The notes under the pieces are model-generated. The model saw nothing but the letters and a program-made list of their open reading frames with translations. It was not told where the DNA came from and made no database searches. Of a stretch of 64,000 bases of DNA, positions 1-8,808 are shown one piece after another. Each line of letters starts with the position of its first letter. Positions within the stretch are counted from its first letter, which is position 1. The translations under genes were made by a program, and so were the position numbers. The stretch covers positions 2,480,001 to 2,544,000 of the forward strand of contig NZ_CP084472.1 in the NCBI RefSeq assembly GCF_020405225.1. The letters are read 5' to 3'. This DNA is from Natrinema sp. DC36. Lineage in GTDB: Archaea > Halobacteriota > Halobacteria > Halobacteriales > Natrialbaceae.

Positions 1-5
1 CACAC

Positions 6-734
6 ATGAGCACGCAACGACTCCGACCGATCGAACAGTATTTTCCGACCAAACCGTGGCTCGAGGCGTATCGAGACGCGATCAACGAGAACGACGAGTA
101 CGGGGAGCACTCGGCGGGCTGGGGCGTCGACTTCGACGGCTCGTTCATCTTCCAGATCGAGGACATCCCCCTCGAGAGCAACGCGATCGCCGACCTGCCG
201 CCGGAGATCGTCGACGCGGTCGAGGACGAACTCTCGGAGCCCTCGGAGAGCGAACTCGAGGAGATGCTCGAGGAAGCGCCCGCCGAGGTACGCGAGCATA
301 TCGAGTCCCGTAGCGGGCCGCTCGAGGAACGCGTCACCGAGGAGGTCCTGGAGACGACGATGGCGGAGGTACCCGACCGAACCTGGCCGGAACTGCGGGC
401 GGAACTCCCCGACCTCCTCGCCGAACTGATCACGCAACTCGAGGAGAACATCGCCGACGACGGCACCGTGTACTCGTATCTGGACCTCTACGACGGCGAG
501 TGCCGGGCGGTGGACACGATCACCGACCTCGACGAGCGGGAGTACGGGTTCCGACTCGTCGGCGACTACGAGCAGTGGACGAGGCTCGTCCGCGGCGAGG
601 GCGGCGTCATCGACATGCTGATGTCCGGCGACTTCGAGATCGACGGCGACATGCAGAAGATCCTGCAGTACTCCGACGCCGCGGTCGATCTCGCCGAAAT
701 TTCGGCAGACGTCGACTCCCGGTTCATCTTCTGA
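6..734 (+). CDS. SCP-2 sterol-binding-like domain protein
   Basis: Acidic soluble protein of 242 residues. The C-terminal third (about residues 170-225) has the sterol-carrier-protein-2 pattern: a strand, a tryptophan-containing segment, an RGEGG turn, and an MSGDFEIDGD stretch that resembles the SCP-2 core. Such proteins bind lipids or acyl-CoA and deliver them to enzymes. The N-terminal half is rich in Glu and probably helical. The ATG is only five bases from the window edge, so an upstream start cannot be excluded. A second SCP-2-like gene lies at 4658-5230 next to an acyl-CoA dehydrogenase, which supports a lipid-related role. No signal peptide or membrane segment is visible. The family is likely; the ligand is unknown. 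Confidence 0.7.
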   Translation: MSTQRLRPIEQYFPTKPWLEAYRDAINENDEYGEHSAGWGVDFDGSFIFQIEDIPLESNAIADLPPEIVDAVEDELSEPSESELEEMLEEAPAEVREHIESRSGPLEERVTEEVLETTMAEVPDRTWPELRAELPDLLAELITQLEENIADDGTVYSYLDLYDGECRAVDTITDLDEREYGFRLVGDYEQWTRLVRGEGGVIDMLMSGDFEIDGDMQKILQYSDAAVDLAEISADVDSRFIF

Positions 735-834
735 TTCGACTCACGGCACGAACGGTCTGCCAGCCACCGGTCGGAAGCGATCCGGTGGCGTCCTGGTTCG
801 AGACCGCTCGAGCGCGGTGACTCGTTTCCAGACC

Positions 835-950
835 GTCCTCGACTGCACTCCCTTTCGCTCCGTCCTTGACCACACCACTTTCAGTTCCGTCCTCGACTGC
901 ACTCCCTTTCGCTCCGTCCTTGACCACACCACTTTCAGTTCCGTCCTCGA
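835..950. repeat. 27/54-bp direct tandem repeat
   Basis: Two nearly identical 54-bp units (835-888 and 889-942) and the start of a third (943 on) lie between two convergent genes. Each unit is itself two diverged 27-bp halves, one starting GTCCTCGACTGC and the other GTCCTTGACCAC, matching at 18 of 27 positions. Because 27 is a multiple of three, the minus strand stays open through the array and would encode a nine-residue repeat, but no gene-like context supports translation. The rest of 735-969 shows nothing else. Confidence 0.85.
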
Positions 951-969
951 GCGTCCCCTGGCGACCGAT

Positions 970-1956
970 TCAAAGCCATTCCTGTCGGCGAAAGTGGACG
1001 AGCAGCAGCCCGGCGAGTACTCCCATTCCGAGCATCGTCGCCGGATAGCCGTACGTCCAGTACAGTTCGGGCATGGCCAGGGGCGTGTCGGCGAAGTTCA
1101 TGCCGTAGACTCCGACGATGAACGTCAGCGGGATGAAAATCGTCGCGACGACCGTCAGCGTCTTCATCACGTCGTTGGTCGACTGCGAGACGGTATTGAG
1201 GTAGATATCCCGCGATCCGCCGGTGAGGTCGCGGTACGTCTCGATGAGGTCGACGACCTGAACGAGGTGGTCGTAGACGTCTCGAAAGTACTTCTCGTTC
1301 TGATCGGCGATCTGGGGAACGTCACCGCGCGAGAGGAACGAAATGGCCTCTCGAGCGGGCCAGGCGACTTTTCGGAACGCGAGGAGATCCCGCCGGACGT
1401 CGTTCAGCGTCGCCAATAGCTGGGGGTCCGGCTCGTCGAGAACGCGCTCTTCGACCGCTTCGATATCGGCTTCGATCTCGTCGAGGAGAACGAAGTAGTC
1501 GTCGACGATGGCGTCCATGATCCGGTAGACGAGGAAGTCGGTCCCTCGGTCGGCGAATCGGTGGCCGTTCTTCGCCCACCGGGACGCCGAGGGGTCGACG
1601 AGCTCGACGTCGGTCGTCGACATCGTCACCACCCAGTCGGTACCGATAAAGAACCCGACGGGGCTCGTCTGTACCTCCTTGTGGAACGCGATATCGTCGC
1701 GCTGACTGAGCCGAACGGTCTTCAGCAGCACGAACGTGTGCGTCTCGTACTCCTCGGTCTTCGGTCGCGTCCCCTGGTCGAGCACGTCTTCGATGGCCAA
1801 CTGGTGAATGTCGAAGCGCTCCGCGATCGCGTCCACCTCGCTTGGCGCGGGGTCGGCAGCGTGTATCCACGTTTCCCCCGGCGTCTCGATCGCGGTCGCC
1901 AGATCGTCGTACTGCTCGGCGCCATCGGGCGTATACACCATCGCGTCGAGACTCAT
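970..1956 (-). CDS. corA: CorA family magnesium/divalent cation transporter
   Basis: 328 residues. It has a long cytoplasmic, charged N-terminal domain followed by two C-terminal membrane helices. The signature YGMNF sits at the end of the first helix (about residue 287), as in CorA channels. The C-terminus is short and basic after the second helix, as expected. CorA forms a pentameric inner-membrane channel for Mg2+ (some members Co2+ or Zn2+). An in-frame extension upstream to 2292 is arginine-rich and reads through a separate small gene, so the ATG at 1956 is chosen. That ATG overlaps the stop of the upstream 60-residue membrane gene by four bases (ATGA), implying translational coupling. 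Confidence 0.93.
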   Translation of the reverse strand: MSLDAMVYTPDGAEQYDDLATAIETPGETWIHAADPAPSEVDAIAERFDIHQLAIEDVLDQGTRPKTEEYETHTFVLLKTVRLSQRDDIAFHKEVQTSPVGFFIGTDWVVTMSTTDVELVDPSASRWAKNGHRFADRGTDFLVYRIMDAIVDDYFVLLDEIEADIEAVEERVLDEPDPQLLATLNDVRRDLLAFRKVAWPAREAISFLSRGDVPQIADQNEKYFRDVYDHLVQVVDLIETYRDLTGGSRDIYLNTVSQSTNDVMKTLTVVATIFIPLTFIVGVYGMNFADTPLAMPELYWTYGYPATMLGMGVLAGLLLVHFRRQEWL

Positions 1957-2135
1957 ACGCTCTCTCCCGAGTCGGACCGTCCTGCGATCGCGACGAGAGC
2001 GATACCGACGATGATCGCCGTGATCGAAAACGCCCGCCCGGGGTACTCGACGGAGACCCCCACGACGTACCCGATAAATCCGATGGCAAACAAACCGGCT
2101 CCTGCGAGTCTGGCCCGATTCATGGCCGTATCCAT
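1953..2135 (-). CDS. small two-helix membrane protein coupled to corA
   Basis: 60 residues with two hydrophobic segments (about residues 8-28 and 35-53) and short charged ends. Its stop overlaps the corA ATG by four bases, so the two genes are almost certainly co-transcribed. This could be a small accessory or regulatory subunit of the CorA channel, but that is inferred only from position. No family was recognised. Confidence 0.7.
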   Translation of the reverse strand: MDTAMNRARLAGAGLFAIGFIGYVVGVSVEYPGRAFSITAIIVGIALVAIAGRSDSGESV

Positions 2136-2234
2136 TCGAGCCTATCGAGAAGAAAGTACGGTGCCGACTCGAATTCGGAGCCGAGACCCCGTTTTCCGTC
2201 GAGTGTCCGTTGTCCCGTTTGACCGGTGGTTCCG

Positions 2235-2858
2235 TCAGTACTCGAGGATCAGTCCGTACACCAGCCCGAGCGTCCCGCCGTAGAGGGCCCACGCGATAAC
2301 GCCGACGAGGCCGCCGACGGTGACGTTGGGAATCGCCATCGGCACACCCATCGCGACCGTCAACCAGATGGGAAACACGAACAGTGAGAGGACCGCGCCG
2401 ACGGCGACCCCGTAGCCGTTGCCGAGCGCGAGCGTCGTCGTCGTGAGCGCGGACCGCTTGAGCAGCGGGACGAGGAGTTTCTGGAGGGACTCGTTGCGAC
2501 TCGAGAGCAGCATTACCTTCGAGACGAAGGCGTCGATCGAACTCGAGACGAAGACGCTGAACGGCAGCGCGAACAGGACCCCGAGCGCGAACATCCCGAG
2601 CCAGCCGCCGTTCAGGGTCGGGGCCCCAAAGATCGCACCGACCCGCTTGATCGCGTCGGTGTCGTACACCTGGATTACCAGCGCGGCCTGAAAGCCGCCG
2701 GCGAGCCCGCCCGCGATGGCGGCTTCGATTTCTCGCGCATCGAACTCGAGAGACTCGATCGTCTCGACGAGCGAGGCCGGCGCGACGCGAGATGGCGGCT
2801 CGTCAGGGTCGGCGTTCGAGCCGGCGTCGGGTCCGGTGCTGGCGTTAGAATCTGCCAT
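2235..2858 (-). CDS. conserved multi-pass membrane protein
   Basis: 207 residues from the ATG at 2858; a start eight codons upstream is possible but less likely. The first 45 residues are acidic and disordered-looking. Four or five hydrophobic helices follow, rich in Gly and Ala (about residues 55-75, 90-115, 140-175 and 180-205). Glycine-rich helices of this kind are common in uncharacterised haloarchaeal membrane proteins. It reads in the same direction as the corA pair, about 100 bp upstream of it. No enzyme motif is visible and the function is unknown. Confidence 0.75.
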   Translation of the reverse strand: MADSNASTGPDAGSNADPDEPPSRVAPASLVETIESLEFDAREIEAAIAGGLAGGFQAALVIQVYDTDAIKRVGAIFGAPTLNGGWLGMFALGVLFALPFSVFVSSSIDAFVSKVMLLSSRNESLQKLLVPLLKRSALTTTTLALGNGYGVAVGAVLSLFVFPIWLTVAMGVPMAIPNVTVGGLVGVIAWALYGGTLGLVYGLILEY

Positions 2859-3021
2859 CGTCGATGCGTATCCATCGATCATCGGTGACGTGCCTCAGCC
2901 TTGTTCCGCGTATCCGCGGTGATTTATACGGTCAGGCGTCGGCTGCCGGACATACCATCTGAACTGAGTTTCCCGAATAAGCCACAAAAATCATTTACTA
3001 CGGGATGTGGGCTGAAACCAT

Positions 3022-3270
3022 ATGAGCGAATTATTCGCACGAAGTCTCAGCGGCAAGCCGATCGTCGGAATCGACGGCACCGACTACGGGACGCTCTACA
3101 CCATCACGATGGATCCCGAATCCGGCTCCCTCCGCGATCTCGTCGTCGACTCCGACAGCGGACCGTCGTCCGTGATCACCAGCCGATCCGACGACGCCGG
3201 TCGACTGCGGATCCCCGTTAGCAACATCGAAACGGTGAACGATCGGATCGTCGTTCGATCCACCGACTGA
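3022..3270 (+). CDS. PRC-barrel domain protein
   Basis: 82 residues forming one PRC-barrel. It begins with FARSLSGKPIVGIDG, then a second strand pair (DYGTLYTITMDPESG) and a terminal VSNIETVNDRIVV segment typical of archaeal single-domain PRC-barrel proteins. These occur as RNA-metabolism adaptors (as in RimM) or stand-alone proteins of unknown role. A TATA-like TTTACTA at about 2993-2999 lies some 26 bp before the ATG, so the mRNA is probably leaderless. It sits alone between divergent and convergent neighbours. Confidence 0.85.
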   Translation: MSELFARSLSGKPIVGIDGTDYGTLYTITMDPESGSLRDLVVDSDSGPSSVITSRSDDAGRLRIPVSNIETVNDRIVVRSTD

Positions 3271-3450
3271 CACGGTCTGTTGTAACGATGTCCCGGAGCG
3301 ACCGCAGGACGGTTCGCGGTTGCTCCGGAAATGACCGACAACGGTCCGTGTGAGGGTCCGCGCGGCTCGCGGCATCGCAGCCGACGGGGCCGAGGAAACC
3401 GAGCGAGACCGAGAAACCCGATCGGAACGAAGCGCGAGCGAGCCGAACGG

Positions 3451-4656
3451 TCAGTAGGCGCTCATCCCGGTCAGTTCCTTGCCGACGATGAGCTTCTGGA
3501 TTTCGGTGGTTCCGTCCGGGATGGTCATCACGCGGGCGTCCCGATAGTAGCGCTCCATGCGGTTCTCGAGGTCCAGCCCCGACGCGCCCAGCACCTGCAG
3601 CGCGTCGCTGGTCGCCTCGATCGACTGTTCGCAGGCGTACCCCTTCGCGAGCGAGGAGAGGAGTCGAGCGTCCGGATCCCCGTCGACGAGCGCTTCGGCC
3701 GCGCTGCGGGAGAGGCCGCGCGAGGCCTCGATCGACGTCCGAACGTCGTAGAGCTTCTCCTGGACCAGCTGGTGCTGGCCGATCGGTTCGCCGAACGTCT
3801 CGCGCTCTTGGGCGTACGCCAACGCGTCCTCGAACGCGGCCTCCATGATCCCGACCGCCATGAACGCCATCCCCGTTCGCATGAACGAGAACATGACGTT
3901 GAGCGGCTTGTGCTCGAAGAACAGCTGACTGACGTTCTCGGGGAACGGGACGATATCGTGGATGTCGTGGCCGTCGGCGATCGCGTCGCCGAAGATAGTC
4001 GAGAACCGGTTCTCGACCGGGATCCGGACGTCGTCGAAAACCATTCGACCGTTCGGGACGCCCTTCCAGCCGAGCTTGTTCATCTCCTCGGTCTCGAAGT
4101 CGGCGTTCGCCCGGTCGACCAGGAACATGTCCTGGGCGTCCTCCGAGGCGTCGTGGGCGATGACGAGCGCGACATCGGCGATCTGGGCGTTGCCGACCCA
4201 CACCTTTTCGCCGTTGAGCACGAACTCCTCGCCGTCCTTGCGCGCGACGGTGTTCGGGTGGGCCGTGTCGCTTCCCCCCTCGGGTTCGGTCACCGCGAGA
4301 CAGCCGAGACAGCGGTTCTCCTCGAGTTTCGGGAGCATGGCCTGCTGCGTCTCGTCGGCGGCGAAGCGGACGAACAGCGACGGGAACGACATCTGGAGCG
4401 CGACGTTCAGGCTCGGCCACACGCGGCTGATCTCCTCCGAGGCGATGACGAACCGCCAGACGTCGCCGAAGTACTGGTCGACGGTGTCGGGGGTGAAGCC
4501 GATCCCGAGATCGTGCAACCCGTCGAGGTACCCCACGAGGTCGTCGCGCGTCATCGGGCCGTTGCGATCCGCCTCGTCGACGATCGGTTCGATCTCGGAC
4601 TCGAGGTACGCCCGGAGATCGTCGCGAAACGCCGTCTGGTCCTCGGTCAGGCGCAT
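3451..4656 (-). CDS. acyl-CoA dehydrogenase family protein
   Basis: 401 residues with the usual order: N-terminal helical domain, central beta domain with the FAD/acyl-CoA motif (CLAVTEPEGGSDT, about residues 138-150) and C-terminal helical domain with the FAD-binding QVLGASG segment. It would catalyse FAD-dependent alpha,beta-desaturation of an acyl-CoA and pass electrons to ETF. At the position of the catalytic Glu of most family members (YEGT) this protein has IPDGTTEI, so the base would be Asp. The gene follows the SCP-2 gene at 4658 with a one-base gap, so they form an operon. An acyl-CoA ligase and an SDR nearby suggest a small acyl-CoA degradation module. Substrate unknown. Confidence 0.93.
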   Translation of the reverse strand: MRLTEDQTAFRDDLRAYLESEIEPIVDEADRNGPMTRDDLVGYLDGLHDLGIGFTPDTVDQYFGDVWRFVIASEEISRVWPSLNVALQMSFPSLFVRFAADETQQAMLPKLEENRCLGCLAVTEPEGGSDTAHPNTVARKDGEEFVLNGEKVWVGNAQIADVALVIAHDASEDAQDMFLVDRANADFETEEMNKLGWKGVPNGRMVFDDVRIPVENRFSTIFGDAIADGHDIHDIVPFPENVSQLFFEHKPLNVMFSFMRTGMAFMAVGIMEAAFEDALAYAQERETFGEPIGQHQLVQEKLYDVRTSIEASRGLSRSAAEALVDGDPDARLLSSLAKGYACEQSIEATSDALQVLGASGLDLENRMERYYRDARVMTIPDGTTEIQKLIVGKELTGMSAY

Positions 4657-4657
4657 T

Positions 4658-5230
4658 CTATGACTCCGCGGGGACCTGTTCGGACAGCGAGTTCATGATC
4701 GGCGCGAGGCGCGTGCCCTTCTGCACCGGCCCGTCCATCTGGTACTTCTGCTTCATGAAGCCCTGAATCGGATCGACGCTGCCGACGATGAGGCCAACGA
4801 GCGTGTCCGCCGGGCCGGTGATCTCGAGCATCGGATCGGCGAGTTTGCCCGCGCCGCCGCGCATCGTCCGTGCGTCCTCGTCGACTTCGAGGTGGCCTTC
4901 CATCGGGCAGTCGTCGGCCTCGAAGTTGACGGTGATGTCCTCGTCGATGCTCTCGCGGACCTCGGGCGAGGTCTCGACGATGACGTTCATGCCGGCCCAG
5001 AGCAGTTCCTGGAACTGATCGGCGGTGTCGGGGTTCTCGGAGACGAACGACGCGATGTCCATCGATTCCATTCGCTGAACCACGCGGCCGAACGTCTCGG
5101 GGTATTCGCGGACGAGTTCCTCGGTCTGCCCCTCCATCTCGCCGAGTAGCGCCGGCAAGTCGTCTTCGAGTTCGTCGTCCGACTTCTCGAGCGATGCGTC
5201 GATCTCTTGGATGAGTTCGTCGTTCGTCAT
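4658..5230 (-). CDS. SCP-2 sterol transfer family protein
   Basis: 190 residues from the ATG at 5230. Longer in-frame starts would cross the promoter region and are rejected. The N-terminus is a Glu/Asp-rich helical stretch. The C-terminal half shows the SCP-2 fold pattern, with VNFEADDCPMEGHLEV and a final segment around MKQKYQMDGPVQKG. SCP-2 proteins bind lipids or fatty acyl-CoA. The stop lies one base before the ATG of the acyl-CoA dehydrogenase, so it is probably the first gene of a two-gene operon and may hand substrate to that enzyme. Confidence 0.82.
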   Translation of the reverse strand: MTNDELIQEIDASLEKSDDELEDDLPALLGEMEGQTEELVREYPETFGRVVQRMESMDIASFVSENPDTADQFQELLWAGMNVIVETSPEVRESIDEDITVNFEADDCPMEGHLEVDEDARTMRGGAGKLADPMLEITGPADTLVGLIVGSVDPIQGFMKQKYQMDGPVQKGTRLAPIMNSLSEQVPAES

Positions 5231-5789
5231 GGCTATCGGTTCGGGCCCGCCGGATGGGCGGGTCCCGCTACCTGTGAATAGGGAGCAACCGACGAACAGT
5301 GTGATCCGTGGAATACGCGGAGGTTTATATTCCATCCCGTGACGGTCGGCGGATCGATCTCGACTCAAGTTACGTGTCTACCGATCATGCCGCCCTCGGA
5401 TTCTCGACCACGGGTCGTTCGAAACGGCGTCGCGTCTCGAGTGCGATTCGAGAGAGCAGTGCCTTCTCGTCACTCAGATCGCCCTCTCACTCGGTCCCTT
5501 CAGGACGGAGAGACTGTCCGCTGCGTTTCGGTGAAGACGGCTTCTGAACGGCGTCTCCTCTGGCTCGAGTATTGCATCCGTTATACGATCCAGAATATGT
5601 AATTTTTATAATTAATAGTGGTTGCGGACATAGCAAACGTCGTTACTATACTATCATACCAGTGACCAGAGGATTTTCGCTGAAAAGCGCGATTATGGGG
5701 CGCTGTGCAGTCCTATCTATTGGTGTGAATTTCAACGGCAGGCACTGGAAAGCACTCTGCAGTTCCCACGTAACACAGAAGAAGGATGT
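5231..5789. other. 559-bp intergenic region, partly AT-rich
   Basis: Divergent intergenic space. It holds the promoter of the SCP-2/acyl-CoA dehydrogenase operon near 5323-5330. A markedly AT-rich stretch lies around 5580-5670, unlike the surrounding high-GC DNA. Open frames here are short and do not look coding. No repeat or RNA gene was recognised. Confidence 0.6.
5323..5330 (-). promoter_or_regulatory. TATA box of the SCP-2/acyl-CoA dehydrogenase operon
   Basis: Read on the minus strand the sequence is ATATAAAC, a good haloarchaeal TATA element. Initiation about 25 bp downstream would give a leader of roughly 70 nt before the ATG at 5230. Confidence 0.55.
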
Positions 5790-6038
5790 ATGAGACGAAA
5801 ACAAACCGAGCGAACCGAAGACGACTCGAGAAGCATACTAGACCGAGCGAGAGGACGATCGGCAGAGTCGACTTCGGACGAGTCGGGGAGCTGGTTCGAT
5901 CGAGCCAGAGCGAAATACGGGCTCGGCGCGCTGCTCGTCGCCGCCGGGGTCGTGCTCTTCGTCTTCCCGGAACCGATCACGTCGACCGTGGGTCTCGCAC
6001 TGATCGTAGCAGGGGCCCTCATCTGGCTCGTCAGCTGA
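5790..6038 (+). CDS. small membrane protein with charged N-terminus
   Basis: 82 residues. The first 45 are highly charged (Arg, Asp, Glu, Ser). Two hydrophobic segments separated by PEPITS follow (about residues 46-61 and 67-81). AAGGA lies just before the ATG and could act as a ribosome site. Similar short two-helix proteins are widespread in haloarchaea, but no named family was recognised. Confidence 0.7.
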   Translation: MRRKQTERTEDDSRSILDRARGRSAESTSDESGSWFDRARAKYGLGALLVAAGVVLFVFPEPITSTVGLALIVAGALIWLVS

Positions 6039-6123
6039 TTCCGGTAGCCGAGCGCCGTCGGTCGACGAGGACGCCGATCCTCGAATACTCGATTTTTGGG
6101 CGTCGTCGGTTGGACGAAGCGAG

Positions 6124-7806
6124 TCAGTCGGCAGCGCCGGCCGTCGCGCGCTCGCGAAGCGCCTCCTTGTCCGTCTTCTCGATGTCGGTCAGCGGAATCG
6201 ACTCGACGAACGTTACCCTCGAGGGCATCGCGTGTTGTGGCACGTTCCCCTCGAGGTGATCGATCACGTCCGCCTCGGTCAGGTCGGCGTCCGGTTTCGG
6301 TTCGATGAAGATCCGGACCCGTTCGCTTCCCGGCCGCTCCGGATCGGGGACGCCGACCGTCGCGGGTCGTTTGACCCCCTCGAGTCCGTACAGGACCTCG
6401 TCGACCTCTTCGGAGTAGACCTTCAGCCCCGAGACGTTGATCATGTGCTTGACGCGGTCGACGACGTAGAACCGCCCCTCGGAATCGACTTTCGCGATGT
6501 CGCCGGTGGCCACGTACCCCTCGTCGTCGAAGGGGTCCCTGCCCTCGTCGAGGTATCCCTTCATCCGCTGGGGGCCGTTTACCAGCATCTCGCCCTCCAG
6601 TCCGTCGGCCGCGGCCGCCTCGAGCGGAATCTCCTCGCCGGTGTCGACATCGCGGAGTTTGACGTCCGTGTCCGGGACGGGGATGCCGATGGTCGGCTGA
6701 TCGAGGCCGTCGTCGTCCGACGAGCCGGTCAAGAACCCGTGGATCCCGTGGATGTTGAAGTGCGTGATCGGGGACATCTCGGAGAGCCCGTACCCCTGGG
6801 AGACGCCGCCGGACTCGCGCTCGAACTCCGATTTCGTCTCGCTCGCCAGGGGTGCGGAGCCGGAGATGCCGAGCACCTCCGCCGACAGTTCTTCGTCGAC
6901 GAGCTCCATGAACTGGGTCGGAACTCCGAACATGATCAGCGGGTCGTGCGTCTCGACCAGTTCGCTCATCTGCCCCGTGTTCCGCGCGTCGGGAACGACC
7001 AGGAGGTCGAGCGCGAGCTCGAGCAGACTGTTGGTGATCGAGTAGCCGTACGAGTGGTACATCGGCAGCGCCATCACCGCCGCCTCGCTGCCGCGCATCA
7101 TCTCCGCCAGCTGGGACTGCGCGGCGACGCCCTGCAACGCGTTGGCCACGAGGTTGCGGTGGGTCAGCAGACACCCCTTCGGGAGGCCGGTCGTACCGCC
7201 GGTGAACAGCAGCGTGTGAACGTCCGTCTCGACGTCGAAATCGACGTCCGGGGGCGCTCGCTCGGCCCCCTCGATGACCGCCGGTAGCCACTCGGCTCCG
7301 TCGACCGCCTCGTGGTCGTCCGGTGGATCGGCCGAGTAGTCGTCCAGCGACGTGAGGATGATGTCGTCCAGCTCGAGGTCGTCCGCGAGCGAGCGCACCA
7401 GCTCGAGGTGTTCGTCGTGGCCGATCAGGACCTCCGGGTCGCCCTCCTCGAGCCGATAGGCGAGCGAGTCCTCGGCGTCGAGGAAGTCGTTCGGAATGTG
7501 GACGCCGCCGGCTCGCGAGATGGCGTTCGAGGCGACGACGAACTGGACGGACGTCGGCAGGATCGTCGCGACCCGGCTGCCCTTCTCGACGCCGCGCTCG
7601 CGTAGCGCCATCGCCAGTCGTTCGACGTCTGCGAGCACCTCCGGATAGGTGTACCGCTCGCCGTACTGGACGATCCCCTGTTCCGGGTAGTCGGCCGCGG
7701 CGTTCTCGAGGAATCGGTGGACCGGTTCGTCGGGATACGGCTCGAGCGTTTCGGGAATGCCGAACCGTTCGTACGCCGTCGACCAGAGTGTCGCGTCTCG
7801 GGACAT
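6124..7806 (-). CDS. AMP-forming acyl-CoA synthetase (fatty-acid CoA ligase)
   Basis: 560 residues, the usual length for the ANL superfamily. Motif I is LLFTGGTTGLPKG (about residues 195-207), the adenylate motif is QGYGLSEMSPITH, and the hinge/A8 region reads TGDIAKVDSEGRFYVVDR. The C-terminal catalytic lysine region is present as PLTDIEKTDKEALRE, where the usual Gly before Lys is Glu. It activates a carboxylic acid to acyl-CoA with ATP. Its neighbours on both sides (acyl-CoA dehydrogenase with SCP-2, and an SDR) point to fatty or alicyclic acid breakdown. Acid specificity cannot be read from sequence. Confidence 0.93.
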   Translation of the reverse strand: MSRDATLWSTAYERFGIPETLEPYPDEPVHRFLENAAADYPEQGIVQYGERYTYPEVLADVERLAMALRERGVEKGSRVATILPTSVQFVVASNAISRAGGVHIPNDFLDAEDSLAYRLEEGDPEVLIGHDEHLELVRSLADDLELDDIILTSLDDYSADPPDDHEAVDGAEWLPAVIEGAERAPPDVDFDVETDVHTLLFTGGTTGLPKGCLLTHRNLVANALQGVAAQSQLAEMMRGSEAAVMALPMYHSYGYSITNSLLELALDLLVVPDARNTGQMSELVETHDPLIMFGVPTQFMELVDEELSAEVLGISGSAPLASETKSEFERESGGVSQGYGLSEMSPITHFNIHGIHGFLTGSSDDDGLDQPTIGIPVPDTDVKLRDVDTGEEIPLEAAAADGLEGEMLVNGPQRMKGYLDEGRDPFDDEGYVATGDIAKVDSEGRFYVVDRVKHMINVSGLKVYSEEVDEVLYGLEGVKRPATVGVPDPERPGSERVRIFIEPKPDADLTEADVIDHLEGNVPQHAMPSRVTFVESIPLTDIEKTDKEALRERATAGAAD

Positions 7807-7963
7807 TCGTTCTCGTTACCGCTCCTGATTTGCTAAAGGATACCCACTGCCATCCGGGGGAGTTGAAGGTCGACACCGATGGACTCTCGGCTTCCGTGAG
7901 TGGGAACGCCTATCGAATCAGTGACCGAATCGCGATCGATACACCGGGAACGAGTTTGGCGAC

Positions 7964-7971
7964 GATATAAA
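7964..7971 (+). promoter_or_regulatory. TATA box of the SDR gene
   Basis: GATATAAA sits about 55-60 bp upstream of the ATG at 8026, giving a predicted leader of about 30 nt. It also decides the start, because in-frame codons further upstream would overlap this element. Confidence 0.55.
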
Positions 7972-8025
7972 CGACCTGCGATCCGTCGAGCAATTTCCTT
8001 CGTCGTCGCCGGTCACTCTCGGCGC

Positions 8026-8802
8026 ATGGACTTCGGACTGGACGACAAGACCGTGCTCGTCACGGGGGCGGGCGGTCGGATCGGGAGCGTCGACTGCGAG
8101 GTACTCGCCGCGGAAGGCGCCGACGTAATTGCGCTGGACGTCGACATCGATGCCGCCGAAACGGTCGTCGACGACATCGAAGACGCGGGCGGGACGGCCC
8201 GCGCGCTCGAGTGCGACCTGACCGATCGCGACGCGGTCGCGGAGACGGTTTCGGCGATCGACGAGGACGTCGGCGGCATCGACGTGGTGATCAACAACGC
8301 GGGGCTGGTCGACGCCCGCGACAGGATCGAGGACTTCGACGACGAGATCTGGGATCGCGACGTCGCGGTCAACCTGACGGGGACCTACAACGTCACCCGT
8401 GCGGTCTACCCCGGAATGAAAGAGCGGGAGTGGGGACGCATCATCACCATGTCCTCGGTCGCCGGCTGGCAGGGCGGCTTCGGTCAGGCCTCCTACAGCG
8501 CGACGAAGTCCGCGCTGATCGGCTTCGGCAAGACGCTCGCCCTCGAGGGAGCCCAGCACGGCATCACGAGCAACGTCGTCGCCCCGAGCATCGTCGTCGG
8601 CGCACTCGCGGACCTGCCGATCGACCAGTTGGAGGGGGTCGACGAGCACTTCGCCCGGATCGCGAAGGCCACGCCGATGCGACGACTGGGACGGGAGGAA
8701 GACGTCGCGAACCTGATCGCGTATCTCTGCTCCGAACAGGCCGAATACATCACGGGTCAGGTCGTCGGCGTGACCGGCGGCGTCGACCTCTTCAGTTTCT
8801 AG
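8026..8802 (+). CDS. short-chain dehydrogenase/reductase (FabG-like)
   Basis: 258 residues, classical SDR. The cofactor motif TGAGGRIG is at 13-20, NNAG at 90-93, the catalytic Ser at about 143-144, and Tyr157 and Lys161 in SYSATK. An acidic residue after beta-2 (Asp38, in ALDVD) suggests NAD rather than NADP. The C-terminal LCSEQAEYITGQVVGVTGG is typical of 3-oxoacyl reductase / 3-hydroxyacyl-CoA dehydrogenase relatives. Beside an acyl-CoA ligase and acyl-CoA dehydrogenase it may carry out the 3-hydroxyacyl step. An upstream in-frame extension to 7900 is rejected because it contains the TATA box. Confidence 0.92.
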   Translation: MDFGLDDKTVLVTGAGGRIGSVDCEVLAAEGADVIALDVDIDAAETVVDDIEDAGGTARALECDLTDRDAVAETVSAIDEDVGGIDVVINNAGLVDARDRIEDFDDEIWDRDVAVNLTGTYNVTRAVYPGMKEREWGRIITMSSVAGWQGGFGQASYSATKSALIGFGKTLALEGAQHGITSNVVAPSIVVGALADLPIDQLEGVDEHFARIAKATPMRRLGREEDVANLIAYLCSEQAEYITGQVVGVTGGVDLFSF

Positions 8803-8808
8803 CCGTTC

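Noticed and set aside
724-932. Minus-strand repeat ORF
   Set aside because: Open only because the 27-bp repeat is a multiple of three. It overlaps the end of the SCP-2-like gene and lacks promoter or start context.
835-950. CRISPR-like array
   Set aside because: Repeats are directly adjacent without unique spacers and no cas genes are near; the same holds for 51481 and 57925.
3331-4698. 455-codon plus-strand frame opposite the acyl-CoA dehydrogenase
   Set aside because: A shadow of the high-GC coding strand: Arg/Asp/Val-rich composition, no domain, and it fully overlaps a clear enzyme gene.
5572-5793. 73-codon frame in the AT-rich gap
   Set aside because: No family, no ribosome site, unusual composition, and it runs into the start of the next gene; probably not coding.
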